A stretch of 64,000 nucleotides of DNA. Source: an uncultured Bacteroidales bacterium. Its GTDB lineage: Bacteria > Bacteroidota > Bacteroidia > Bacteroidales > F082. Below are positions 9,119 to 18,665 of this stretch, one piece after another. The translations under genes were made by a program, and so were the position numbers. How positions within the stretch are numbered: the first letter of the stretch is position 1; every line of letters starts with the position of its first letter. Below the pieces are notes generated by a model. That model made no database searches. It had not been told where the DNA came from and saw only the letters and a program-made list of their open reading frames with translations. The stretch lies in assembly GCA_947303335.1 (NCBI GenBank), contig CAMYYB010000002.1, positions 36,890 through 100,889 on the forward strand, read 5' to 3'.

Positions 9119-9960
9119 ACCAACAAAAGGGGATAAGTAATAATATGTCCTACCTTATATGTCATAGAATGCGTAGCCTTGTTGTAACCTTTATTGTATT
9201 CATTCCTTAAAGCACACTTCATTGGGAACAGCATCAGTTCCTCGTCTGTCAGACCTCTTCGTTTCATGGCTTGAACACAGGAATAAGTATGCCATGCAGC
9301 AGCTTTATAAGCATTGTCATTCAACGAGATACTATGGGGATTGTTTCGTTGAATGTATTGAATACAATCTATATGAACAAGGTCGCCAACTTCTTCCAAT
9401 TTGTAGTATAAATCGGAATCTACCGATCGCTTCATCGAACCATCCACCCCTGATGTCTTGTCATAAAGCCGCTTCTTGAATGTTGCAAAAGGGTGAATAG
9501 GCCATTTCATGCTTTGAAGTGCAGAAGATGACGAAGGGATGCTCAACCCAGGCGTTGACCTTATTATATTTAGATTCTCATCAGCCCGATACAATCCAGA
9601 GTAGATGAGCGAAGCATTAGGAAACTCCATGTGAGCAGACACCATCGTTCGAATAGCATCCGAACCAAACAACACGTCATCGGGATCCAAGAAGCCACAG
9701 ATGTCTCCATTGGAATAGTCCACGCATTTTTTCTTCGTAACCCCGACCCCATAGTTCTCGCCATTGAAATAGATATGGAAGCGGGAATCATCAGCATACT
9801 GCTCATAGACTTTGGAAGATATATCAGTAGACCCGTCATCAACAACAACGACCTCCCAATTCTCATACGATTGCGCCAAAATGCTGTCAATGCATTCTGA
9901 AAGATAGCATCCGTTGTTATAATTGGCAATCAAAATGGAAAATAGTGGGAATGCACTCAT
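9097..9960 (-). CDS. Glycosyltransferase family 2 protein
   Basis: MSAFPLFSILIANYNNGCYLSECIDSILAQSYENWEVVVVDDGSTD; CGFLDPDDVL. Start chosen at 9960 rather than ORF start 10035. Confidence 0.9.
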   Translation of the reverse strand: MSAFPLFSILIANYNNGCYLSECIDSILAQSYENWEVVVVDDGSTDISSKVYEQYADDSRFHIYFNGENYGVGVTKKKCVDYSNGDICGFLDPDDVLFGSDAIRTMVSAHMEFPNASLIYSGLYRADENLNIIRSTPGLSIPSSSSALQSMKWPIHPFATFKKRLYDKTSGVDGSMKRSVDSDLYYKLEEVGDLVHIDCIQYIQRNNPHSISLNDNAYKAAAWHTYSCVQAMKRRGLTDEELMLFPMKCALRNEYNKGYNKATHSMTYKVGHIITYPLLLVWKIWKK

Positions 9961-10006
9961 ATTAGGTACTGCTATGTGGTTGATTTTCTTCGGTAAAGGA
10001 GCGGGG

Positions 10007-10792
10007 TCAAGCCCACTTTGGTTTACGTTTCTCAAAAAAAGCCTTCATGCCTTCTTGTCCTGCAGGGGCGACTCGCTGTGAGGCAATGAGCTGTGAGGTC
10101 TGTAAGAAGATGGGGTTATATGGGTCGGCAGTGCCACTCACCAGTCGGAGCAAATGCTTGCACTCAGCCACCGCATCAGGCGAAGCTTGCATAAAATGCT
10201 CAATATAGAACCGCTCTGCATCAAGCATCGCATCGGAGTCGACAACTCGGGTCACCAAACGGTAATCACAGGCCTCCTCGGCTTTGAAACGACGGCCCGT
10301 CAGCATGAGTTCCTTGGCAACGGCGTTGCCAATTTTGCTCACCACAAACGGTGAGATGGTGGCAGGCGTAAGGCCCAACTTTACTTCGGTGAAAGCAAAC
10401 ATGGTGTCGCGTTCGGCAACCACCACATCGGCAGCAGCAACAATGCCATTGGCCCCACCGATACAGGCTCCATGCACACAGACGATGACGGCCTTGTTGC
10501 AGAAGTACACCGTCTGGAAGAGTTTGGAAAGCCTTTCGGCATCAGCCAAATTCTGTGCATAGCTGTAGTCCGCCATCGCTTTCATGTAATTCAAGTCGGC
10601 ACCGGCGCAAAACGACTTACCCTCACCCCGCAGGACAATAACCCGTACATCATCACGGCTGTTGAGCCAGTCAAAAGCCGTAGTCAGTTCATCAATCATC
10701 GCATCATTCAAGGCGTTGCGAACCTCCGGGCGGCTCAGGCTTATCCACGCGACACTCTCGCCCAATTGCACTTTTATCGTTTTAAAGTCCAT
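10007..10792 (-). CDS. Enoyl-CoA hydratase/isomerase family protein
   Basis: ISLSRPEVRNALNDAMIDEL, VIVLRGEGKSFCAGADLNYMK, KAVIVCVHGACIGGANGIVAAADVVVA. Confidence 0.92.
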   Translation of the reverse strand: MDFKTIKVQLGESVAWISLSRPEVRNALNDAMIDELTTAFDWLNSRDDVRVIVLRGEGKSFCAGADLNYMKAMADYSYAQNLADAERLSKLFQTVYFCNKAVIVCVHGACIGGANGIVAAADVVVAERDTMFAFTEVKLGLTPATISPFVVSKIGNAVAKELMLTGRRFKAEEACDYRLVTRVVDSDAMLDAERFYIEHFMQASPDAVAECKHLLRLVSGTADPYNPIFLQTSQLIASQRVAPAGQEGMKAFFEKRKPKWA

Positions 10793-10891
10793 AGTATATG
10801 ATAATGACCCTGCAATATTCGGAAAAATTTGGCAAATAAACGCAATCATTCCGCAAAAAATGCGTTACTTTGCAGGCGAAAACATAGAAAA

Positions 10892-11347
10892 ATGGACGAT
10901 AACAATCTCAATAACGGACTCGACGACCTTCTGAACATGTTCAAGAAGATGATGGAAGGCCAAGATTTGGATGCCATTCCGGGCATCAGCGAAGAGCAGA
11001 AAGAACAACTGAAAATGTTCTTGGAAGACTTCGACGAAATGAAAGACGAAATGAAAGTGGAGATTTATAAGTTAGATCCCTTCTCCAAACAGCTTGTAGG
11101 GATGGTAATGGGGCAACTGAAGAATTTCACAGGCGAGATGCAGCCTGCTGAAAGCCAAGTGACCCAGCCCAAGGAGCCTGCACCCAACAAGGAAAAGCAA
11201 CTCACCGACATTCCAGGCACCACCGAGAATCTGGAAGCCCGCATCAATGCCATCGATGCCCAGCTCCGCAAACCCGACCTGAAAGAGGAAGAGATAGACC
11301 AACTACTTGATGAACGCAGCAGTATATTAGAAGCCTTAAAATCATAA
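10892..11347 (+). CDS. Hypothetical acidic coiled-coil-like protein
   Basis: MDDNNLNNGLDDLLNMFKKMMEG...; preceded by ttacTTTGca promoter-like sequence. Confidence 0.7.
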   Translation: MDDNNLNNGLDDLLNMFKKMMEGQDLDAIPGISEEQKEQLKMFLEDFDEMKDEMKVEIYKLDPFSKQLVGMVMGQLKNFTGEMQPAESQVTQPKEPAPNKEKQLTDIPGTTENLEARINAIDAQLRKPDLKEEEIDQLLDERSSILEALKS

Positions 11348-11409
11348 CCCATTAACTCTCAATAATCAACAATCCGAAGATTCAACGAAGTTAATTCAAC
11401 AATTCAATC

Positions 11410-12093
11410 ATGAAAAAACTCCTTCTCACCCTTATAGCCTTGACCTTTGCAGCGACCTCTTTCGCCCAACTGATTGCCAACAAGACTGACAATAAAGTGA
11501 CTGTCGGTTTCGACTTGTTCCACGACTTCCAGCTTATCCCCTCAAGCAATGTCTCCAATTGGGATGCCCGAGGTTTCAACCAAGGCGTGAGTTGGTGTAT
11601 CACTTACAACTTTCCCTTAGGCGAAAGCACAAAACACACCGTCAGTATCGGCGCGGGTATGACCCACCACAATTATTTCTGCTATAACCGCATCCTCAAC
11701 CCCTATTCTACCGACACGCTGAATATTAGCGAGTCCTATCGCGAAAACGAGAGTTTCAAACGTGCCAAAATCAACGCCAACTATGTCGACATTCCCTTGG
11801 AGCTAAGGTTTCGCATCAAGGATCAGGTGAAAATCGGTGTTGGCTTCAAGCTGGGCATTCTGGTAATGGCCAAAACAAAATATGTAGGTCCTGACGACAA
11901 CGGATACATCGTCCACGAGAAATACACCTATATAAAAAACTTGGAGCGCTACACTTACTCTGCCACATTACGTGTGGGTTGGAAATGGGTGAGTGCATTT
12001 GCCTCCTACCAACTCAACCCCGTCTTTGAAGTGGGCCACGAGGCTCCGGTGATACATCCCCTCTCGGTGGGCCTTTCGTTTGCACCATTCTGA
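11410..12093 (+). CDS. Outer-membrane beta-barrel (porin-family) protein
   Basis: Signal peptide MKKLLLTLIALTFAATSFAQ; alternating beta-strand pattern, C-terminal LSVGLSFAPF. Confidence 0.7.
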   Translation: MKKLLLTLIALTFAATSFAQLIANKTDNKVTVGFDLFHDFQLIPSSNVSNWDARGFNQGVSWCITYNFPLGESTKHTVSIGAGMTHHNYFCYNRILNPYSTDTLNISESYRENESFKRAKINANYVDIPLELRFRIKDQVKIGVGFKLGILVMAKTKYVGPDDNGYIVHEKYTYIKNLERYTYSATLRVGWKWVSAFASYQLNPVFEVGHEAPVIHPLSVGLSFAPF

Positions 12094-13031
12094 TGTTGTC
12101 CCAATGGATTCTTCAAGAAGCCGAGCAAATCGGCTTCGATGCGTGCGGCATAGCACAAGCCACCGCCTTGGAAGAAGAGTCGGCCCACGTGGAGCAGTGG
12201 CTTGAAGCCGAGCGTGAAGGCGAGATGAGTTATCTCACCCGCAACAAGGAGAAACGTTACGACCCTCGCCTTTTGGTGGAAGGCACTCGTTCCGTCGTCA
12301 CCGTGCTCTTCAACTACTACCCAACCCAACCTCTATCAGGCAAACAATACAAAATTGCCAAATATGCTTACGGAGCCGATTACCATGAAGTGCTAAAGCG
12401 TAAGCTACGCCAACTTTTGGAGTGCATCGAGGCGCGAACAGGCCCATTGAAAGGTGTCCGTGTTTTTGTCGATTCGGCCCCTGTACTTGACCGTGCCTGG
12501 GCGGTACGTTGCGGCTTAGGTTTCATCGGCAAGAACACCACCCTCATCCATCCCAAGAAAGGTTCGTTCTTCTTCATAGGACACCTGTTTCTACCCATAG
12601 CTTTGGACGAAACGGGCACTTCCCTATCCAACCGATGCGGACGTTGTACCAAATGTCTCGATGCTTGTCCCACCGGCGCATTGGAAGCTCCCTTCCACAT
12701 TGACGCACGTAAATGCATATCTTATCTCACTATAGAATACAAGGGCAGTCTTGCGGGCCACGACCCGAAACTATTCAAGGGTTGGATGTACGGCTGCGAC
12801 ATCTGCCAGGATGTGTGTCCCTACAACCGTTTTTCCTTGCCCAATAGCGAACCTGACTTCCAGCCTACACAGCAACTGCTTGAGATGCAAGATGAAGACT
12901 GGTTAGCACTTGACAAAGACCGATTTGACACCCTTTTCAAGCATTCCGCCGTCCAACGAGCTGGATTTGAGGGTCTGAAAAGGAATATCAATTTTATCGC
13001 AAAGGAGAGTAGAAATTGTAAGTCATCGTGA
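12093..13031 (+). CDS. queG: Epoxyqueuosine reductase QueG
   Basis: FIGKNTTLIHPKKGSFFFIGHLFL; CGRCTKCLDACPTGAL; CDICQDVCPYNR. Confidence 0.95.
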   Translation: MLSQWILQEAEQIGFDACGIAQATALEEESAHVEQWLEAEREGEMSYLTRNKEKRYDPRLLVEGTRSVVTVLFNYYPTQPLSGKQYKIAKYAYGADYHEVLKRKLRQLLECIEARTGPLKGVRVFVDSAPVLDRAWAVRCGLGFIGKNTTLIHPKKGSFFFIGHLFLPIALDETGTSLSNRCGRCTKCLDACPTGALEAPFHIDARKCISYLTIEYKGSLAGHDPKLFKGWMYGCDICQDVCPYNRFSLPNSEPDFQPTQQLLEMQDEDWLALDKDRFDTLFKHSAVQRAGFEGLKRNINFIAKESRNCKSS

Positions 13032-13638
13032 TTTGGATGACTTTGTTGTAGGCGTGATTAAAAAACCATTGCGGAGTCGGATTAGTCTGCATTGGTGTAA
13101 TGGAATACATCATACGAGCCCCGATTCCCAAATGAGGAGTGAAGTTATACTGCACGCCGAAATTACCCGTCACCGAGAAGAAATTCAGTTTCCACAATTG
13201 CGAAGCCGCATCTAACTCTCCATGATACTTCAGCAAGAAATCAAGACTAAGTCCGGCCTCAAGAGCCAATCGCTTGAATGGTTTCCCATTGACGGTGAAA
13301 TGCCCGAAGTTGAAGCGCAACATTAAGGGTATCTCGGCATAATGCAGGCGTAAGTTGTAAGGCGCATAGTTATACTCCATCACCTCCTTAGTGGAGGAGT
13401 GGGCTCCCATCTGAGTATATTTCAACTCCATTTGAAGGGCAAAGTGATTACCAACGGGAATATTGACGTAGGTGCCAGCCGTCAAGCCAATCTTATGGAA
13501 GCCATAATACCTGTCGCCATCCACCTGACTGAAAGTGGCACCAGCGATGAGGCCTGCGTTGAAAGGTTGGGCGAAGGTAGCACCCACACCCAGTAACAAT
13601 ATCATTGACAACAATATGGATAGCTTCTTCGTCTTCAT
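12994..13638 (-). CDS. Outer-membrane beta-barrel (PorT-like) protein
   Basis: Signal peptide; FNAGLIAGATFSQVDGDRYYGFHKIGLTAGTYVNIPVGNHFALQMELKYTQMG. 3' end overlaps queG convergently. Confidence 0.8.
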   Translation of the reverse strand: MKTKKLSILLSMILLLGVGATFAQPFNAGLIAGATFSQVDGDRYYGFHKIGLTAGTYVNIPVGNHFALQMELKYTQMGAHSSTKEVMEYNYAPYNLRLHYAEIPLMLRFNFGHFTVNGKPFKRLALEAGLSLDFLLKYHGELDAASQLWKLNFFSVTGNFGVQYNFTPHLGIGARMMYSITPMQTNPTPQWFFNHAYNKVIQITMTYNFYSPLR

Positions 13639-13649
13639 ATCGATAACAA

Positions 13650-15128
13650 TTATTCCATCAACAAACGATAATTCTGATAACGTTCCATAATGTCGGCGAC
13701 AAAGCGATAGGTCTCGCCCCCTCTAAGATAGCCACTTTTACAGCAGGTGTCGTTGAGGTATTTCGACTTATTAAGGATGAAATAGTCTACATTGTCGTCC
13801 CAGATATCGGGTGCCTTGCCATACTTGCGAGCCAAGCGCTGCGCATCAAGCACATGACCCATTCCAGCGTTGTAGGAGGCCAACACAAACTTCACTCTTT
13901 CAGTACTGTCGGCCACCTTGTTACTCAACGATTTGTCAAGATAAGAGATAAGTTTCGCGCCAGCTTCCAACTGTTCAACCGGGGACGAGTTGTAATCGAT
14001 GCCGTAGCGTCGCATCACCGAAGGCATAAGCTGCATCAACCCAAAAGCGCCCTTATCGCTTTCCAAATCGGCTTTGAAACGCGACTCCTGATAAATCAAG
14101 GCTGCCAGTAAGCGCCAGTCCCAACCTATCTTTGCAGCAGTCCGCTTAATGTCGCTGTCGTAAGCCGACAAGTGTCTGTTTGACGATTCTCGTTGCGAGG
14201 AAATATAGCGTCCGTTCTGCACATAGCGTGTCATGATTTGTCGCAATTGTTTCTGCTCAGCACTGGCAATCCATTCGTTGACGGCAAAAAGCAGCGACGA
14301 GTCGTTTTCCTGACGGAGAGCCCATCCTATGGGATGTTCAAGGCTCACCGCCAGTTTATAATCAAGCCCATTGAGGTTGTAGGATGCCATTTTGGCGATG
14401 TATTCGTCGACGATGGTATAGTCAATCAGGCCATCATAGACAGCGTGTATCAGACCAATACTGTTCAATGTGTCGCACTCCACGACATACACCGTATCGC
14501 CAATCACTTCTGAAAGGTAGTCAAGCATCTTGACGGCATGGCTTCGCTTGGTGACATGCACCGTCCGTCCAGCCAAGTCGTAGGGCGAACGAAGCAACTG
14601 GTTCTCCACCTCGTTCTCCGTCGACATCGAGCCCCATCCCTTGGGCATACGCTGTACCAGGACACTCTTCTGCAAGAAGATGGGATTGGTCAGGAGGTAC
14701 TTCTTTTTCAATTCTTTGGTCAAGCCGATGCCTGTAGCCACTATATCCACCTTGCAAGAATCCAACAACTGGAAACAGGAATCCATATTGTCGTTCACCA
14801 TAATCTCAAGTTTAAGGTGGTTGGCATCGCAGAACCCTTTGAGTAGTTCGTACTCAAACCCGGCAGGATGGGCGTTGTACATATTATAATTAATGTCGCT
14901 GCAGTTGGTAACTGCCGTCAGCACGCCTTGTTCCATCAGATGTTCCATCACAGTAAGGGTGTCTTGGGGAACTTGAGGGACTTCAACAATCAAAGTATCT
15001 TCTTTCTTCTCAGCCTCCTGACGGGAGCCTTGTCCCGTGTTATTCATTGAGACACTGATATTTTCGCAGGCTGTCAACACGAAAAACACCAATGCCATTC
15101 CAAAGCTTTTGAATCGTGTGCTATGCAT
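13650..15128 (-). CDS. mltF: Lytic murein transglycosylase (MltF-like: SBP_bac_3 + SLT)
   Basis: Lipobox LTAC; periplasmic-binding domain; SLT motif ESRFKADLESDKGAFGLMQLMPSVMRRYG and LASYNAGMGHVLDA. Confidence 0.92.
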   Translation of the reverse strand: MHSTRFKSFGMALVFFVLTACENISVSMNNTGQGSRQEAEKKEDTLIVEVPQVPQDTLTVMEHLMEQGVLTAVTNCSDINYNMYNAHPAGFEYELLKGFCDANHLKLEIMVNDNMDSCFQLLDSCKVDIVATGIGLTKELKKKYLLTNPIFLQKSVLVQRMPKGWGSMSTENEVENQLLRSPYDLAGRTVHVTKRSHAVKMLDYLSEVIGDTVYVVECDTLNSIGLIHAVYDGLIDYTIVDEYIAKMASYNLNGLDYKLAVSLEHPIGWALRQENDSSLLFAVNEWIASAEQKQLRQIMTRYVQNGRYISSQRESSNRHLSAYDSDIKRTAAKIGWDWRLLAALIYQESRFKADLESDKGAFGLMQLMPSVMRRYGIDYNSSPVEQLEAGAKLISYLDKSLSNKVADSTERVKFVLASYNAGMGHVLDAQRLARKYGKAPDIWDDNVDYFILNKSKYLNDTCCKSGYLRGGETYRFVADIMERYQNYRLLME

Positions 15129-15211
15129 TATTATCTCTGTCATTTGGGGCGGTAAAAGTAGTAAAAATTACGGTTTATTTGAAAAACAACGTGACTTTTG
15201 ATGGAATTTTG

Positions 15212-15219
15212 TACTTTTG
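15212..15219 (+). promoter_or_regulatory. -7 element TACTTTTG
   Basis: TAnnTTTG consensus 25 bp upstream of the acyltransferase start. Confidence 0.5.
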
Positions 15220-15243
15220 CCCTTTCTATCAACCCATTGTTCG

Positions 15244-16533
15244 ATGGCTAAAAAGATACAAGACCCTGACTTGGGCTACTCCATCCTCCTGCCTTACGTC
15301 AACTGGCACACACGACGTGCCTATCGGCGTTTCGAAGTACATGGGAAGGAGAATCTGCCCAGAGAAGGCGGTATGATTTTCGGTGCCAACCACAGCAACA
15401 CGCTGATGGATGCTTTGGTGTTGCTTTCTGCCGACAATGTGCGGAAGGTTTTCATCGCACGAGGCGACATTTTCAAGAAACCCACCATAGCCAAGCTACT
15501 CACTTTCTGCCGCATATTGCCTATCTTCCGTATGCGCAACGGCGTAGCCGCAGTACGCCAAAACGACGACTCGCTCAACAAGGCCGTTGATGTCATTCAC
15601 GACAGCGTCAATCTCTATCTCTTCCCCGAAGGCACCCACCGCACCAAGCATTCCCTCATGCGCATGGGCAAGGGTCTCTTCCATATCGCATTAGATGCCA
15701 ACAGGAAGTTCGGCGACAAGAAGCCCGTCTACATCATCCCAACCGCCATCGAATACGGTGATTACTTCCGTTTCCGCAGCACAGCGATGATCAACTTCGG
15801 CAAGCCCATCAATGTGACGGAGTTTCTCAAAAACACCAACGAGAGCAACGAAGCTGTCGAGATTAACCAACTTAAAGAAACTCTGAGCAACGAGATTGCC
15901 AAGCTTTTTACATACATCCCTGATGACGAAGACTATGATGCCATCTGGGAAATTGTGAAGATGAAAAACGAGAAACGAGCCGGAAGCCTTTACAAGAAGA
16001 TGCTGCGCAACCGTGAAACCGTGAACCGCGTGCTGAAATACAAGGAAGAGCAACCCGAAAAGGCTCGCAATCTATTTGAACGAGTCATTTCGTTCACAAA
16101 AAATCGCAAGGAACAGAAAATCTCAGTCATGTCGGTGGCAAAGAAATATCCCCTGCTCAACTCCATGTGGAAGTTCTTGGTGTTGCTGCTGGGTCTGCCC
16201 TACTATTTGGCCTCCGCCGTTGTCAACCTTCCTACCTGGCTCACCACTTATTTTATTAGAAAGAATCTGAAAGACCCCGCCTTCGGCAACACCGTCAGCT
16301 TTGCTGTACGACTCGTTTTGTCCCCGCTGATTTTCATCGTTGGCACTATTCTGGCTTTCTGCTTCATGCCATGGGAGTGGGCCACCGTGGTCACCGTGCT
16401 GCTTTTCTTCTCCTATTCAGTCTTCGTCGATTACAACGAGTTGTTCAGACGTTGGCTCTCCGACTTGCGCTGGACCTTCAAGAAAAACTTACGCAAACAA
16501 TATCAATCTTTGAACCTCAATACTTTGTTCTAA
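15244..16533 (+). CDS. 1-acyl-sn-glycerol-3-phosphate acyltransferase family (PlsC-like)
   Basis: GANHSNTLMDALVLL (NHxxxxD-type), LYLFPEGTHRTKHSLMRMGKG. Confidence 0.9.
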   Translation: MAKKIQDPDLGYSILLPYVNWHTRRAYRRFEVHGKENLPREGGMIFGANHSNTLMDALVLLSADNVRKVFIARGDIFKKPTIAKLLTFCRILPIFRMRNGVAAVRQNDDSLNKAVDVIHDSVNLYLFPEGTHRTKHSLMRMGKGLFHIALDANRKFGDKKPVYIIPTAIEYGDYFRFRSTAMINFGKPINVTEFLKNTNESNEAVEINQLKETLSNEIAKLFTYIPDDEDYDAIWEIVKMKNEKRAGSLYKKMLRNRETVNRVLKYKEEQPEKARNLFERVISFTKNRKEQKISVMSVAKKYPLLNSMWKFLVLLLGLPYYLASAVVNLPTWLTTYFIRKNLKDPAFGNTVSFAVRLVLSPLIFIVGTILAFCFMPWEWATVVTVLLFFSYSVFVDYNELFRRWLSDLRWTFKKNLRKQYQSLNLNTLF

Positions 16534-17243
16534 TGGCACAACGCTGGATTATCCCTGACATTCACGGCTGCTTGAAAACGCTTCAGACGCTGCTTGAAAA
16601 CATACTCTTGGCAACCAAAGAAGATTCCTTATACTTTTTGGGCGACTATATTGACCGAGGTCCCGACGGGAAAGGCGTCATCGACTATCTGATGAAACTT
16701 CAACAAGAAGGATACAAGGTGCATTTTATCAAAGGTAACCATGAAGACCTTTGCGTCACCGCGTTTGAGGCTGACCAAAAGAAAAAGTTTTTTGGTGGCA
16801 AGCACCCTGAACAGAAAGAATGGGAAGCCGTAGGTGCCAAAGCGACCCTTGAGAGCTTCGGTGTAAAACATCCCCGCGAAATACCCCAGGCCTACATCGA
16901 TTGGATGAACGCCTGCCTGCCCTATATCGAACTGGAGAACTACATCCTCGTTCATGCTGGCCTGAACTGCAAAGCCGAAAAACCCTTTGAGGATACCCGC
17001 AGCATGATGTGGACCCGTACCTTCAAAGTGGACTTTGCAAAATCTCACGGCAAAAAAGTCATCCATGGGCACATCCCTGTTGATTATACCTTCATGGACT
17101 TGGTAATCAACAACAACGAGAATTACGATTTTATCGCATTGGACAACGGAGTCTATGTAACTGACAAGCCCGGTTTGGGCAACCTGATGGCTTTCAACCC
17201 CGACACCAAAAAGCTCGTGGCCCAATCGAATATGGACCTGTAG
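16533..17243 (+). CDS. Serine/threonine protein phosphatase (metallophosphoesterase)
   Basis: IPDIHGCLKTL, LGDYIDRGPDGKGVIDYL, IKGNHEDL, VIHGHIP. ATG overlaps the stop of the upstream gene. Confidence 0.93.
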   Translation: MAQRWIIPDIHGCLKTLQTLLENILLATKEDSLYFLGDYIDRGPDGKGVIDYLMKLQQEGYKVHFIKGNHEDLCVTAFEADQKKKFFGGKHPEQKEWEAVGAKATLESFGVKHPREIPQAYIDWMNACLPYIELENYILVHAGLNCKAEKPFEDTRSMMWTRTFKVDFAKSHGKKVIHGHIPVDYTFMDLVINNNENYDFIALDNGVYVTDKPGLGNLMAFNPDTKKLVAQSNMDL

Positions 17244-17244
17244 C

Positions 17245-17931
17245 ATGAGCACTCTCTCTGATCGGATACTATACGAAGACAACCACCTCATCGTGGTGAA
17301 CAAGCTCCCCTCCGAAATCGTGCAGGGCGACAAGACGGGTGACGTCTGCCTCTTAGATGACGTAAAACAGTATATCAAAGAGAAATACGACAAACCTGGC
17401 AACGTGTTTGCTGGATTGGTGCATCGCATCGATAGACCCGTAAGCGGTGTAGTGGTATTTGCCAAAACAAGCAAAGCCCTTTCACGCATGACCGTAAAAG
17501 TAAAGGACCGCGACTTCAGCAAAACCTATCTCGCTCTTGTGAAGAACCATCCGCCCAAACAAGCCGACGTGTTGGAGGATTATCTCATCAAGAACGAGAA
17601 GATGAACAAATCATTCGTCGTTCCGGAAGGTACCAAGGAAGCCAAACTGGCCCGCTTAGGCTATCGCGTGGTGGGGAAATCGGAGAGTTTTTATTTATTA
17701 GAGGTGGAGTTATTCACAGGTCGTCACCATCAAATCCGCTGCCAATTGGCTCATATCGGCTGTCCCATACGCGGCGACCTGAAATATGGCTACCCGCGCA
17801 GCAACCCCGACGCCTCCATCAGCCTACATGCCTGGCGCGTCGCCTTCGAGCATCCCGTGTTGAAAACACAAATTGAGGTAACAGCTCCGTTGCCCGACGT
17901 GTCGCCATGGAATGCTTTCAAAGTAGATTAG
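17245..17931 (+). CDS. RluA family pseudouridine synthase
   Basis: LVHRIDRPVSGVVVFAKTSKALSRM; TGRHHQIRCQLAHIGCPIRGDLKYG. Confidence 0.95.
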   Translation: MSTLSDRILYEDNHLIVVNKLPSEIVQGDKTGDVCLLDDVKQYIKEKYDKPGNVFAGLVHRIDRPVSGVVVFAKTSKALSRMTVKVKDRDFSKTYLALVKNHPPKQADVLEDYLIKNEKMNKSFVVPEGTKEAKLARLGYRVVGKSESFYLLEVELFTGRHHQIRCQLAHIGCPIRGDLKYGYPRSNPDASISLHAWRVAFEHPVLKTQIEVTAPLPDVSPWNAFKVD

Positions 17932-18646
17932 CGATTCCCCTAAAAATGATGAAATAAGCACCACAGAGCATCAGCAGGATGCCTGCAATCCTGTTCATCA
18001 ACACCGTGCGTTCATCATCAAGAAATTTCTTCAGCTTAGCAGCGCCCCAGGCTTTCAGTAGTTCCAAAAAAAGCGTTGTACCCAGAATGATAGCAAAAAA
18101 CACCATCGTGCTCACCTTGTTACCTCCCATATTGCCTGCCACCATCGCCACAGCCGAGAACCAGAAAACCCAGACAAAAGGATTCAAGATATTCAGCACA
18201 AAGCCTTTGGCGAGAAACACAAACCAAGCCGGTTTATCCTCCTGCTTCTTCAGCACCTCATTGGTGCGTTTCTCAAGATAGGCTTCACGCTCTTCCCGTT
18301 CCTTGACTTTCTTCCGATAAGTGAAGATGCCAAACAACAACAAAACAACTCCCGCGCCGATACACGCCAACGCCGCTTCTTTGGACGACTTCATCACCAC
18401 CTGCACCGAAGCCAGGATGCAGATGGAAATCACCATAGCATCGTTGAGGATGACTCCCGTAGCGAACCATGCCGCTGAACGGAAGCCGCGATGAAGACTG
18501 GTCTGAACCAAAGTGATGAAAGCTGGCCCCATATTGACCACTAACGAGAGGAAGATTCCAATAAGAATAGCCCAAAACAAGAAACTGAACGACCCTATAC
18601 GACTAAACTCGGGCATCTTGTCGAATATCTCAGGAGTGTTTTCCAT
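17918..18646 (-). CDS. LysE family translocator
   Basis: Multi-TM; MGPAFITLVQTSLHRGFRSAAWFATGVILNDA; NPFVWVFW. Confidence 0.85.
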   Translation of the reverse strand: MENTPEIFDKMPEFSRIGSFSFLFWAILIGIFLSLVVNMGPAFITLVQTSLHRGFRSAAWFATGVILNDAMVISICILASVQVVMKSSKEAALACIGAGVVLLLFGIFTYRKKVKEREEREAYLEKRTNEVLKKQEDKPAWFVFLAKGFVLNILNPFVWVFWFSAVAMVAGNMGGNKVSTMVFFAIILGTTLFLELLKAWGAAKLKKFLDDERTVLMNRIAGILLMLCGAYFIIFRGIANLL

Positions 18647-18665
18647 AACATTGTCTTTTGATGGA

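Noticed and set aside
16371-16532. N-terminal extension of the phosphatase ORF
   Set aside because: Overlaps the end of the acyltransferase; the natural start is ATG 16533, coupled to the upstream stop.
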